DNA from: Mesorhizobium sp.
GTDB lineage: Bacteria; Pseudomonadota; Alphaproteobacteria; Rhizobiales; Rhizobiaceae
NCBI RefSeq assembly: GCF_017306545.1
Contig: NZ_JAFKID010000024.1
Span: 1 to 64,000 of the forward strand
Reading direction: 5' to 3'
DNA length: 64,000 nucleotides
Each line of letters opens with the position of its first letter. Position 1 is the first letter of the stretch. Position numbers and translations under genes: made by a program. The notes under the pieces are model-generated. The model saw only the letters and a list, made by a program, of their open reading frames with translations, had not been told where the DNA came from and did no database searches. Below, piece by piece: positions 7,550-15,594 of the stretch.

Positions 7550-8934
7550 GCTTTTTCGACAAGTCGATCCTCGAACTGGGGCGGGATCTGAGGCAGGGCG
7601 CCACCAGTTCCGAGGCGATCACGGCACAAACCCTGGAGCGGATCGCCTCCCTCGACGGCGAAATCCACGCCTTCATCACGGTGACGCCCGAGCGCGCGCT
7701 GGAGGATGCGCGCCGCGCCGACAGCGAGCGCGCCTCCGGCATCGACCGCGGCCCGCTGCACGGCGTCCCTTATGCCCTCAAGGACATCTACGACACCGAC
7801 GGCATCCGCACGACCTGCCATTCCCGGCTGTTGATCGACAATGTTCCGGCTGCCGACAGCGTCGTGGCGCGGCGGTTCCGCGAGGCCGGCGGCGTGCTGC
7901 TCGGCAAGCTGGCGACCAACGAATTCGCCTTCGGCGGCCCCGGCTTCGACCTGCCCTTCCCGCTGGCGCTCAACCCCTGGGACCGGCGGCGTTTCACCGG
8001 CGGCTCGTCGTCCGGCAGCGTCGCGGCGATCGCCGCCCGCTTCCTGCGGCTGGCGCCGGGCAGCGACACCGGCGGCTCCATCCGCGGGCCGGCCTCGTGG
8101 ACCGGGACGGTCGGCCTGAAACCGACCTACGGCCGCGTTTCCCGGCGCGGCGTCTTTCCGCTCGCCTGGTCGCTCGACACCTGCGGCCCGCTTGCCCGTT
8201 CGGTCGAGGACGCGGCGGTCGGCCTTCAGATCATGGCCGGCCACGACCCCGAGGACAGCGGCAGCGTCGATGTTGCGGTGCCGGACTATCTCGCGGCGCT
8301 GGCGCAGGGCGTCGAGGGCCTGCGGATCGGCATGCCGCGCCATTTCTTCGAGCAGGCCGACGCCGAAGTGCTGGCCGGCATCGAGCGGGCGGCGGAGATC
8401 CTGCGCCGGGCCGGCGCAATCGTCGAGGACGTGGTGCTGCCCGACTTCGCGCTGTTTTCCGCCTGCTGCCGGGTGATCCTGATGGCCGAGGGCTGTGCCG
8501 TCCATCGCGACAACGCGCTGGCGCGGCTCGCCGACTACGGCGAAGTCAACCAGGGCCGACTGATCGTCGGCGCGACGCTGAGCGCGGTAGACTATATCGA
8601 CGCCTGCCGCCTGCGGCGTGAACTCGTCGATGCGGTCAACGCCGTCTTCGCCGACCATGACGCGCTGCTGACGGCGACGACGCTGGAAACCGCCCCGCCG
8701 CTCGACGACATCAGCAATCCGATGGGCACGGCGAGCCCGATGCAGACCACGCCCTTCAACGTCACCGGACACCCTGCCCTCAGCCAGCCCGTCGGCCTGT
8801 CCCGGCACGGGTTGCCGCTCGGCGTGCAGATCGTCGGCCCGGCATTCGCCGAGACGACCGTGCTGCGCATCGCGCGGGAAATCGAGCGCGGCACGAACTG
8901 GCTGGAAACGCCGCAGCCCGACATCCGGCCCTAG
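7546..8934 (+). CDS. Amidase signature family hydrolase (AtzE/GatA-like)
   Basis: The 462-residue cytoplasmic amidase has a complete Ser-cisSer-Lys triad: K79 in PYALKDIYDTDG, S154 in TGGSSSGSVA and S178 in GSDTGGSIRGP, spaced as in GatA. It hydrolyses a carboxamide or a biuret/urea-type bond, releasing ammonia. Coupling to the small AtzG-like protein suggests an AtzE-type complex rather than the Glu-tRNA amidotransferase, since no gatB or gatC is present. About 300 bases separate it from the MaoC operon. Confidence 0.9.
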   Translation: MSFFDKSILELGRDLRQGATSSEAITAQTLERIASLDGEIHAFITVTPERALEDARRADSERASGIDRGPLHGVPYALKDIYDTDGIRTTCHSRLLIDNVPAADSVVARRFREAGGVLLGKLATNEFAFGGPGFDLPFPLALNPWDRRRFTGGSSSGSVAAIAARFLRLAPGSDTGGSIRGPASWTGTVGLKPTYGRVSRRGVFPLAWSLDTCGPLARSVEDAAVGLQIMAGHDPEDSGSVDVAVPDYLAALAQGVEGLRIGMPRHFFEQADAEVLAGIERAAEILRRAGAIVEDVVLPDFALFSACCRVILMAEGCAVHRDNALARLADYGEVNQGRLIVGATLSAVDYIDACRLRRELVDAVNAVFADHDALLTATTLETAPPLDDISNPMGTASPMQTTPFNVTGHPALSQPVGLSRHGLPLGVQIVGPAFAETTVLRIAREIERGTNWLETPQPDIRP

Positions 8935-9239
8935 CGCCTCACCTGTTGATCGCAAACCGTGCATGACCGCTTTTCCTGCTTGGCGGGAAGGCGCGTCATT
9001 CTCGCCCGATACCGTCCTCCGAAACCGGCGGCACGTCGGCGTTCCCGGCTTGCTCGCCCATCGCCTCGCCGTTTGTCCATCGACCGCCGGGTTGGGAATC
9101 CCTTCCCGCCGGGCATCCGTTTCCGGCTTGCTTTATAAACTCATATGTGAATATTATTTTCATATAAGAGAAACCGTTGCGAACGGCTCCGTACGGGCGG
9201 CGCGTCCGGCGGCATGCGTTTCCACGGGAGGGGCAGAAC
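8935..9239. promoter_or_regulatory. 305-bp intergenic region with an AT-rich dyad before the MaoC-CaiB operon
   Basis: Most of this gap is GC-rich with no gene. At 9131-9170 it turns abruptly AT-rich, including TATGTGAA (9144-9151), a short spacer and TTTTCATATA (9157-9166), an imperfect inverted repeat. The half-site TTCATATA recurs at 13855 and inverted at 13951, around the IclR gene. It is a good candidate operator/promoter for the operon starting at 9240. Confidence 0.45.
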
Positions 9240-9791
9240 ATGACGAATTTTGCGCCGACGGTCGGCGTCGCCACCACGAATCCCGCCGACATGCCGGCCG
9301 CGCACGCCGAACTGCCGGTGTGGAACGCCGAGAACTGGTTCTACGAGGATTGGCCGGTCGGCCAGAAGATCCGCTCTCTGCGCCGCACCATGGCCGAAGG
9401 CGACAGCCATCTCTTCAACACGCTGGTCCTCGACATCCACCCCTACGTGCAGGACCAGATGTTCGCCGAGCGCGAGGGCATCTTCGGCAAGCGCCTGATC
9501 GCCGGCGCCTTCGTCTTTTCCGCCGGGCTCGGCCTCGTCGCCACCAACTGCGTCAACGCCTTTTCCTACGGCTACGACAGGCTGCGCTTCATCAAGCCGG
9601 TGTTCATCGGCGACACGATCTATTCGATCCGCACCAACATGGACAAGACGCCGCGCTACAAGGACATGGGCCTGATCCGCGCCAGCTACGAGGTGTTCAA
9701 GGGCGAGGGCGAACTGGTGCTCTACTGCGAGCATCTGCAAACCGTGAAGTACAAGAACCCCGCCGCTTTCGCCGGCAAGACGGAGAAGTGA
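9240..9791 (+). CDS. MaoC-like hotdog-fold dehydratase family protein (probable altered active site)
   Basis: The 183-residue hotdog-fold protein is first in an operon with a CaiB-type CoA-transferase. A clear GGGAGGGG ribosome binding site precedes the ATG at 9240. It shares the block [19 protein letters not shown] with the second MaoC protein at 21152-21604. In R-specific enoyl-CoA hydratases the catalytic pair is Asp and His five residues apart; here D65 is present but the aligned His position is V70 (D65-I-H-P-Y-V70). The paralogue keeps D37 and H42. It may therefore bind a CoA ester without normal hydratase chemistry, or use a different acid-base residue such as H67. Confidence 0.82.
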   Translation: MTNFAPTVGVATTNPADMPAAHAELPVWNAENWFYEDWPVGQKIRSLRRTMAEGDSHLFNTLVLDIHPYVQDQMFAEREGIFGKRLIAGAFVFSAGLGLVATNCVNAFSYGYDRLRFIKPVFIGDTIYSIRTNMDKTPRYKDMGLIRASYEVFKGEGELVLYCEHLQTVKYKNPAAFAGKTEK

Positions 9792-9793
9792 CC

Positions 9794-10963
9794 ATGGCCG
9801 CCGACCTGTCCCGTTCTGACCTGCCCCTTTCCGGCCTTGTCGTCGTCGATCTCAGCCAGTTCCTGTCGGGGCCGTATTGCTCGCTGCGCCTGCTCGACCT
9901 CGGCGCCCGCGTCATCAAGATCGAGCGGCCGGACGGCGGCGACCTGTCGCGCCGGCTCTATCTCAGCGATACCGAAATCGGCGGCGATTCCACCATCTTC
10001 CACGCCATCAACCGGGCCAAGGAAAGCTTTGCCGTCGACCTGAAGAACGAGGCCGACCTCGCTGCCCTGCGCGGCCTGCTCGCCAAGGCCGACGTGCTCA
10101 TCCAGAATTTCCGTCCCGGCGTCATCGAGCGGCTGGGGCTCGACTACGAGAGCGTGCGCAAGCTCAATCCGCGTCTGGTCTATGCCTCGATCAGCGGCTA
10201 CGGCGAGGACGGGCCGTGGGTGAAACGGCCGGGTCAGGATCTTTTGGCGCAGGCGCGCTCCGGCGTCATGTGGCTGAACGGCGACGAGGACCAGGGGCCG
10301 GTGCCGTTCGGGCTGGCGGTCGCCGACATGCTGGCGGGCGCCGCCTGCGCGCAAGGCATCCTCGCGGCACTCGTTCGGCGCGGCATCACCGGCCAGGGCG
10401 GCCATGTCGAGACCAGCCTGATGGAAGCGCTGATCGATTTCCAGTTCGAGGTGCTGACCACGCATCTCAACGACGGCCGCCGGCTGCCGCGCCGGTCTTC
10501 CTTCCGCAGCGCCCATGCCTATCTGGCGGCGCCCTACGGCGTCTATCCGGCCAAGGACGGCTTCCTCGCCGTCGCCATGACGCCGATCCCGAAGCTGGCC
10601 GACCTCATGGAGATCGAGGCGCTGGCGCCCTACCGCGACCAGCCGTCGAGCTGGTTCACCGCGCGCGACGAGATCAAGGCGATCATCGCCCGGCGCGTCG
10701 CGGAGAAATCGATCGACGAGTGGCTGGCCATCCTCGAACCGGCCGACATCTGGTGTGCCAAGGTGCTGAACTGGGAAGAGGTGCTGGCGAGCGACGGGTT
10801 CCGGGCGCTCGACCTGTTGCAGACGGTGACGCGCGAGGACGGCGTCTCCATCGCCACCACCCGCTCGCCGCTCAGAGTGGACGGCTTGCGCGCCAAGGTC
10901 GAGCGGGCCGCGCCGCGGGTCGGCGAGCACAGCGAAAAGATCCGCGCGGAGTTCGGCCTGTGA
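9794..10963 (+). CDS. CaiB/BaiF (class III) CoA-transferase family protein
   Basis: The 389-residue protein moves CoA between carboxylic acids. It opens with LSGLVVVDLSQFLSGPYCS and has LGARVIKIERPDGGD, LIQNFRPGVIERLGL and the catalytic aspartate D178 in FGLAVADMLAGA, matching the family. It starts 3 bases after the MaoC stop, and the following gene starts at the overlapping GTGA. The frame stays open upstream to 8963, but the ATG at 9794 is where similarity to the family begins. Together with MaoC it implies activation and hydration of a small dicarboxylic or hydroxy acid as a CoA thioester. Confidence 0.9.
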   Translation: MAADLSRSDLPLSGLVVVDLSQFLSGPYCSLRLLDLGARVIKIERPDGGDLSRRLYLSDTEIGGDSTIFHAINRAKESFAVDLKNEADLAALRGLLAKADVLIQNFRPGVIERLGLDYESVRKLNPRLVYASISGYGEDGPWVKRPGQDLLAQARSGVMWLNGDEDQGPVPFGLAVADMLAGAACAQGILAALVRRGITGQGGHVETSLMEALIDFQFEVLTTHLNDGRRLPRRSSFRSAHAYLAAPYGVYPAKDGFLAVAMTPIPKLADLMEIEALAPYRDQPSSWFTARDEIKAIIARRVAEKSIDEWLAILEPADIWCAKVLNWEEVLASDGFRALDLLQTVTREDGVSIATTRSPLRVDGLRAKVERAAPRVGEHSEKIRAEFGL

Positions 10964-12099
10964 GCGCCACGCTGAAAGGCATGACCTGGAGCCATCCGCG
11001 CGGCTACGACCCGATGGTCGCCTGCTCGGCGCTGTGGCGGCAAAAGACCGGCGTCGAGATCGTCTGGGACAAGCGCTCCTTGCAGGATTTCGAATCCTTC
11101 CCGGTGGAGGAACTGGCGCGCGCCTACGACCTGATCGTCATCGACCATCCGCATGTCGGCCAGATCACCGCCGAGAACTGCCTCGCCCCGCTGGACGTGC
11201 CGAGCCGCGAGGCCGAGCGCGCGGCGCTTTGCGCCGGCAGCGTCGGCCAATCCTATGCGAGCTACCGGTGGCAGGGCCGGCAGTGGGCCTTCCCCGTCGA
11301 CGCGGCGGCGCAGGTGCAGGCCTGGCGGCCCGACCTGATCGGACACGCGCCCGCTACATGGGCCGAGGTGCTGGAATTTGCCCGGCAGGGCTGCGTGCTG
11401 TTGCCGCTGCGGCCGCCGCATTCGCTGATGACGTTCTTCACGCTGGCGGCGAACCTCGGGCATGCCTGCGCCGCCGAGTGGCCGGGCGACCTGATTGGCG
11501 TCGAGGCGGGCGAAGCCGCCTACGAACTGCTCGCCGAAATCGCCGCGCTGGTCGATCCCGGATGCCTGGCGATGGACCCGATCGCGGTGTCGGAGAAAAT
11601 GGCCGAGACGGGTTCGCGGATTGCCTGCGCGCCGCTGATCTACGGCTATGTCTCCTACGCCGTCGCAGGCTTCCGGCCGAACCGGCTGGCCTTCGGCGAC
11701 ATCGCGTCGGCCGGCGGTAACGGACCTGTCGGCTCGGCGCTGGGCGGCACCGGCATTGCCGTGTCGGCTTTTTCCAAGGCGAAAAATGCGGCCGTCGATT
11801 TCGCCTACTGGGTGGCGAGCGGCGCCGTGCAGCGCGGCCCCTATGCCGCCGCCGGCGGCCAGCCCGGCCATGCCGCCGCATGGGAGGACGCTGCCGTCAA
11901 CGCCGCCACCGGTGATTTCTATCGCGCCACCCGCGCGACGCTCGAAGGCGCATGGCTACGCCCGCGCCACGACGGCTACATGGCCTTCCAGCAGGCCGCG
12001 TCCGACCGCATCGACGCCGGCCTCGCGGCGCGGCACACGGCCGCCGCCGTGGTCGCCGACCTCAACCGGCTGTTCCGGGACAGTTTTGGCACCGGGTAG
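10960..12099 (+). CDS. Solute-binding-fold protein (family 1-like) lacking a signal peptide
   Basis: The 379-residue protein starts at a GTG overlapping the CaiB stop. It reads like an ABC sugar-binding protein: TWSHPRGYDPMVACSALWR, then YDLIVIDHPHVGQ, QWAFPVDAAAQVQAWRPDL and SALGGTGIAVSAFSKAKNAA. The N-terminus begins directly in the binding-protein fold with no hydrophobic leader. An upstream start would have to lie inside the CaiB gene. It is therefore predicted to be cytoplasmic, an intracellular ligand-binding protein made with a CoA-transferase and a MaoC protein. A recently lost signal sequence is the alternative. Confidence 0.75.
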   Translation: MSATLKGMTWSHPRGYDPMVACSALWRQKTGVEIVWDKRSLQDFESFPVEELARAYDLIVIDHPHVGQITAENCLAPLDVPSREAERAALCAGSVGQSYASYRWQGRQWAFPVDAAAQVQAWRPDLIGHAPATWAEVLEFARQGCVLLPLRPPHSLMTFFTLAANLGHACAAEWPGDLIGVEAGEAAYELLAEIAALVDPGCLAMDPIAVSEKMAETGSRIACAPLIYGYVSYAVAGFRPNRLAFGDIASAGGNGPVGSALGGTGIAVSAFSKAKNAAVDFAYWVASGAVQRGPYAAAGGQPGHAAAWEDAAVNAATGDFYRATRATLEGAWLRPRHDGYMAFQQAASDRIDAGLAARHTAAAVVADLNRLFRDSFGTG

Positions 12100-12142
12100 G
12101 CGCCGGCATAGCGGGGCGGCGATGCGCTCTATGCGACGCGAC

Positions 12143-12982
12143 TTACTTCAGCCGCCAAAGCCGTTTCGCATTGCCCGACAGCAGCTTCGTCCGCTCCGTC
12201 TCGCTTGTCCCCTCAAGCAGCGCGTGCGTGGCCGCCACCCAGCCGAGCAGGCCGCCGCCGAGCGTGCACACCGGCCAGTCGCTGCCCCAGACGACGCGGT
12301 CCCAGCCAAAACTTTCGATCGTGTGCTCGACATAGGGCCTGAGCGTCTCGACGGTCCATGTGCCGGGGTCGGCATAGGCGACGACGCCCGATATTTTCCC
12401 CGCCACGTTCGGCCGTTTCGCCATCTCGGCGATCTGCTCCTTCCAGGGGTGGCGGGCATCGCCCTTGATGTCGGGCACGCCGCAATGGTCGAGCACGAAC
12501 CGCACGTCCGGCGCGGCGTCGACCAGCGCCATCGCCTGCTTCATCTGGCGCGGCAGCACGCACAGGTCGAAGGTCAGGCCGCTGCCGGCGATACGCCGGA
12601 CGTTTTCGCGAAACAGCGGCCGTTCGCAGACATCGTCGGGCACGACATGTAGGACGCGGCGGAATCCCTTGACGAAGGCGCTTTTCCGTACCGTCTCCAG
12701 CCAGGCCGCGAAGCCCGCCTCCTCCGGCCGGCAGGAGACGATGGCGCCCCTGACCAGGCTGCCGGGCGCCTTGGCGAGCCCTTCGACATAAGCCAGTTCC
12801 GCCGCGATATCGGCGGCATCGACATCGACCTCCATGAACAGCGCCGCCTCGATGCCGGCGCGGCGCGCTTCAAGGGCGTACTCTTCCTGCGAAAAGTCGC
12901 GGTCGAGCGCCGGCACGCCGGCCAGCCACGGATAGCGAAGCGCCGTCTTGTCGATCAGGTGCAGGTGGGTATCGACGATCAT
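12143..12982 (-). CDS. Amidohydrolase family lactonase, L-fucono-1,5-lactonase-like (COG3618)
   Basis: The 279-residue TIM-barrel hydrolase begins MIVDTHLHLID (H6 and H8 form the strand-1 HxH) and continues with RFVLDHCGVPDIKG, VAGKISGVV and RVVWGSDWPVC carrying the strand-8 Asp. This matches L-fuconolactonase and related COG3618 lactonases, which open sugar lactones in the cytoplasm. A strong AGGAGG precedes the start. Its neighbours on the opposite strand encode mutarotase, fuconate dehydratase and the rest of an L-fucose-type pathway, which lacks any other lactonase, so this gene probably fills that step. It is transcribed with or just after the IclR gene. Confidence 0.82.
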   Translation of the reverse strand: MIVDTHLHLIDKTALRYPWLAGVPALDRDFSQEEYALEARRAGIEAALFMEVDVDAADIAAELAYVEGLAKAPGSLVRGAIVSCRPEEAGFAAWLETVRKSAFVKGFRRVLHVVPDDVCERPLFRENVRRIAGSGLTFDLCVLPRQMKQAMALVDAAPDVRFVLDHCGVPDIKGDARHPWKEQIAEMAKRPNVAGKISGVVAYADPGTWTVETLRPYVEHTIESFGWDRVVWGSDWPVCTLGGGLLGWVAATHALLEGTSETERTKLLSGNAKRLWRLK

Positions 12983-13041
12983 GCTGTCCTCCTGAGCATG
13001 GCCAAATCATCTCACAGGAGAAATCGTCATTCAAATAAGAA

Positions 13042-13830
13042 TTAGGCCGAGGGCTTCACGTCCGATCCAGCCAGTTGCGACAGGCGGGCGGTGGCGTCGC
13101 GCAACAGTTCGATCGTCTTGGTAATGTCGGGCGCCGCCGGCATGTTGACCAGCGCGACATAGGGGATGGTGATGGCCGCGATGCCGTGGCCGTCGGGACC
13201 GAGGACGGGCGCGGAGAGGTTGTAGACGCCCGCCGTCTGAAGCGAGGCCATCATCTCGTAGCCGCGGTCGCGCACCTGGTCGAGCCGCTCGAAGAAGTCC
13301 GGCGCCAGCTCGATCTTCTCGTTGCTGCGGCTGTGCTCGGCGATCATCATCTGCCGTTCCTCCGGCGAGCGGAAGGCCAACAGCACATGGCCGGAGCCGG
13401 TGTCGAACAGGCTGATATGGGAGCCGACGCGGATCGAGATGCCCCAGTAGCGCGGCGCTTCCTGCTGGGCGATGACGACGGCGTTGCCGCGATCGAAGAC
13501 GACGAGCTGGTTGGCCTGCCACGAGGTTTCGGCCAGTTCGCGCATGATCGAGGTGGCGTAGGAGACGAGCCGGCGCACCGGCGCGTGCAGTTGCGCCAGG
13601 CCGAACAGTTTCAGGGTCAGCGAATAGCGGTCGCCGTCCGGCCGGGTGACGTAGCCGCGCCGCACCAGCCGGTCGAGCATGCGGTAGAACTCGTTCGGGC
13701 TGCGGTCCAGCCGCTTGGCGATCTCCGCCTGCGTCAGCCCGCCATCGACGCTGGCCAGCAGTTCGAGGATATCCAGCCCCTTGTCGAGCGCCGGCGCGCG
13801 ATAGCGGTCCTCTTCTTCGTCCTGCGCCAT
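13042..13830 (-). CDS. IclR-family transcriptional regulator
   Basis: The 262-residue protein has the IclR layout: N-terminal winged helix (about 13-70; LDKGLDILELLASVDGGLTQ and IAKRLDRSPNEFYRMLDRL) and a C-terminal GAF-like effector domain (about 85-255). It is divergent from the sugar ABC operon at 14018, the usual arrangement for a local regulator. The intergenic region holds inverted half-sites TTCATATAC and GTATATGAA, and TTCATATA recurs before the MaoC operon at 9159. It may therefore control both blocks. The effector is probably a sugar acid or 2-keto acid, by inference. Confidence 0.9.
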   Translation of the reverse strand: MAQDEEEDRYRAPALDKGLDILELLASVDGGLTQAEIAKRLDRSPNEFYRMLDRLVRRGYVTRPDGDRYSLTLKLFGLAQLHAPVRRLVSYATSIMRELAETSWQANQLVVFDRGNAVVIAQQEAPRYWGISIRVGSHISLFDTGSGHVLLAFRSPEERQMMIAEHSRSNEKIELAPDFFERLDQVRDRGYEMMASLQTAGVYNLSAPVLGPDGHGIAAITIPYVALVNMPAAPDITKTIELLRDATARLSQLAGSDVKPSA

Positions 13831-13854
13831 TTTTCCCTCTGGTGAATGCCCGCC

Positions 13855-13960
13855 TTCATATACGCAGCGTCGATTTCATTGGGAAGGTCTTTCGCCGAAG
13901 AAGGCTTGGAAGCGCAATTTAGCGATTGACTGGCTATGAATATCTTGTTTGTATATGAAT
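13855..13960. promoter_or_regulatory. Candidate IclR operator half-sites in the divergent iclR/sugar-SBP region
   Basis: TTCATATAC (13855-13863) and its exact inverse GTATATGAA (13951-13959) flank the divergent promoter region. TATGAAT is also repeated directly at 13935-13941 and 13954-13960. The right-hand pair lies 60-80 bases before the binding-protein start. Assignment to the IclR protein is inference. Confidence 0.4.
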
Positions 13961-14017
13961 GAAGCGACCGGCGCTTCAGGCTACGGGCGGCCGATCGCCG
14001 CCCCAGGGAGGATATTC

Positions 14018-15337
14018 ATGAACAGATTGCTTTCCGGCGTCGCGGCCGGCGCATTGGCTTTGGCATGGGGCGTGGGCGCGGCCGGCGCCGCCGACCTGCC
14101 CGGCAAGTTTCCCGGCGTCACCATCGACGCCAAGCTGATCGGCGGCCAGCAGTACGAGAAGCTCTACGAGCGCATCGGCGACTGGGAAAAGGCCACCGGC
14201 GCCAAGGTCAACGTCATCTCCAAGAAGAACCACTTCGATCTCGACAAGGAGATCAAGTCCGACATCGCCTCCAATTCGATTACCTGGTGCGTCGGCTCCA
14301 ACCACACTTCTTTCGCCCCGCAATATCCGGGCATCTATGTCGACCTGAACACGCTGCTGCCGAAGGAGGAGATCGCCGCCTTCGTGCCGGCCAACATCGC
14401 CGCCTCGACCCTGGACGGCAAGCTGGTGATGCTGCCGCGCGCGCAGTTCGACGTCTCGGCGCTCTACTACCAGAAGAGTCTTTACCAGGACGAAGCCAAG
14501 AAGAAGGCCTACAAGGACAAGTACGGCGTCGAGCTGACGCCGCCGGACACGTTCGACGAAATGGCCCGCCAGGCCGAGTTCTTCGCCAACCCGCCGGATT
14601 TCTACGGCACCCAGTTCGCCGGCAAGGAAGAGGCCATCAACGGCCGCTTCTACGAGATGCTGGTGGCCGACGGCGGCGAATATCTCGACAAGGACGGCAA
14701 GCCCGCCTTCAATTCCGAGGCCGGCGTCCAGGCGCTCGACTGGTTCGTCAATCTCTACAAGGCCAAGGCCGTGCCGGCCGGCACCACCAACTACCTGTGG
14801 GACGATCTCGGCCAGGGCTTCGCCTCCGGCACCGTCGCGCTCAACCTCGACTGGCCGGGCTGGGCCGGCTTCTTCAACGACCCGAAGTCGTCCAAGGTCG
14901 CCGGCAATGTCGGCGTCAAGGTTCAGCCCAAGGGCTCGTCGGGCAAGCGCTCCGGCTGGTCGGGCGCGCACGGCTTCTCCGTCACCGAGAACTGCGCCAA
15001 CAAGAAGGCCGCCGCCTCGCTGGTGTGGTGGCTGACCAACGAGGACAGCCAGAAGCTGGAAGCCGCCGCCGGCCCGCTGCCGACCCGCACCGCGGTCTGG
15101 GAATGGGACATCGAGCAGGCCAAGGGCGACGCCTACAAGACCGAGGTGTTGCAGGCTTTCCAGGAAGCGGCCAAGAACGCCTTCCCGGTGCCGCAGACGG
15201 CCGAATGGATCGAGATTTCCAACGCCGTCTATCCGCAGTTGCAGGCCGCCATCCTGGGCGACAAGACCTCCAAGCAGGCGCTTGACGACGCCGCCGCCAA
15301 GGCGACGCAGATCCTCGAGGACGCCGGCAAGCTGTAG
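14018..15337 (+). CDS. Sugar ABC transporter substrate-binding protein (family 1)
   Basis: The 439-residue periplasmic protein has a signal peptide at residues 1-25 (MNRLLSGVAAGALALAWGVG, then AAGAADL) and a mature part typical of family 1 binding proteins: ERIGDWEKATGAKVNVISKK, LYYQKSLYQDEAKKKAYKDK and SGAHGFSVTENCANKKAAA. The ATG at 14018 has CAGGGAGGAT in front; the in-frame ATG at 13949 would extend past the signal peptide without a ribosome site. It feeds the two permeases and MalK-type ATPase downstream. Context suggests L-fucose or a related 6-deoxy- or aldonate sugar. Confidence 0.92.
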   Translation: MNRLLSGVAAGALALAWGVGAAGAADLPGKFPGVTIDAKLIGGQQYEKLYERIGDWEKATGAKVNVISKKNHFDLDKEIKSDIASNSITWCVGSNHTSFAPQYPGIYVDLNTLLPKEEIAAFVPANIAASTLDGKLVMLPRAQFDVSALYYQKSLYQDEAKKKAYKDKYGVELTPPDTFDEMARQAEFFANPPDFYGTQFAGKEEAINGRFYEMLVADGGEYLDKDGKPAFNSEAGVQALDWFVNLYKAKAVPAGTTNYLWDDLGQGFASGTVALNLDWPGWAGFFNDPKSSKVAGNVGVKVQPKGSSGKRSGWSGAHGFSVTENCANKKAAASLVWWLTNEDSQKLEAAAGPLPTRTAVWEWDIEQAKGDAYKTEVLQAFQEAAKNAFPVPQTAEWIEISNAVYPQLQAAILGDKTSKQALDDAAAKATQILEDAGKL

Positions 15338-15363
15338 GCAGATGTGGGCGGCTGGTGGCGAAC

Positions 15364-15543
15364 GCCGGCGCCGCCCCTCATCCGCCTTCCGGCACCTTCT
15401 CCCCATAAACGGGGAGAAGGGAAGGCTCCGCCGCCTTGCCTCTCCTTCACGTCGCCGGCGATTGGCAAAACCGCTGGCGAAGGCTTTCTTCTCCCCGTCT
15501 GCGGGGAGAAGGTGCCGGCAGGCGGATGAGGGGCGGCGCCGGC
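15364..15543. repeat. RIME-like palindromic intergenic element inside the sugar ABC operon
   Basis: The element has 41-base terminal inverted arms (15364-15404 and 15503-15543) differing at one base. Inner hairpins are built from TTCTCCCC...GGGGAGAA (15397-15418 and 15489-15510). It fills the gap between the binding protein and the first permease. Elements of this general type are common between genes in Rhizobium and Mesorhizobium. The large structure could attenuate transcription or stabilise the upstream mRNA, giving more binding protein than permease. Confidence 0.75.
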
Positions 15544-15594
15544 GTTCGATCTTGGACGGCCAGCCAAACGAAGAGCATATCAGACCGGACCGCA

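Noticed and set aside
13949-14017. N-terminal extension of the sugar-binding protein from the ATG at 13949
   Set aside because: It would bury the signal peptide behind 23 residues, overlaps the putative operator and lacks a ribosome site. The ATG at 14018 has one.
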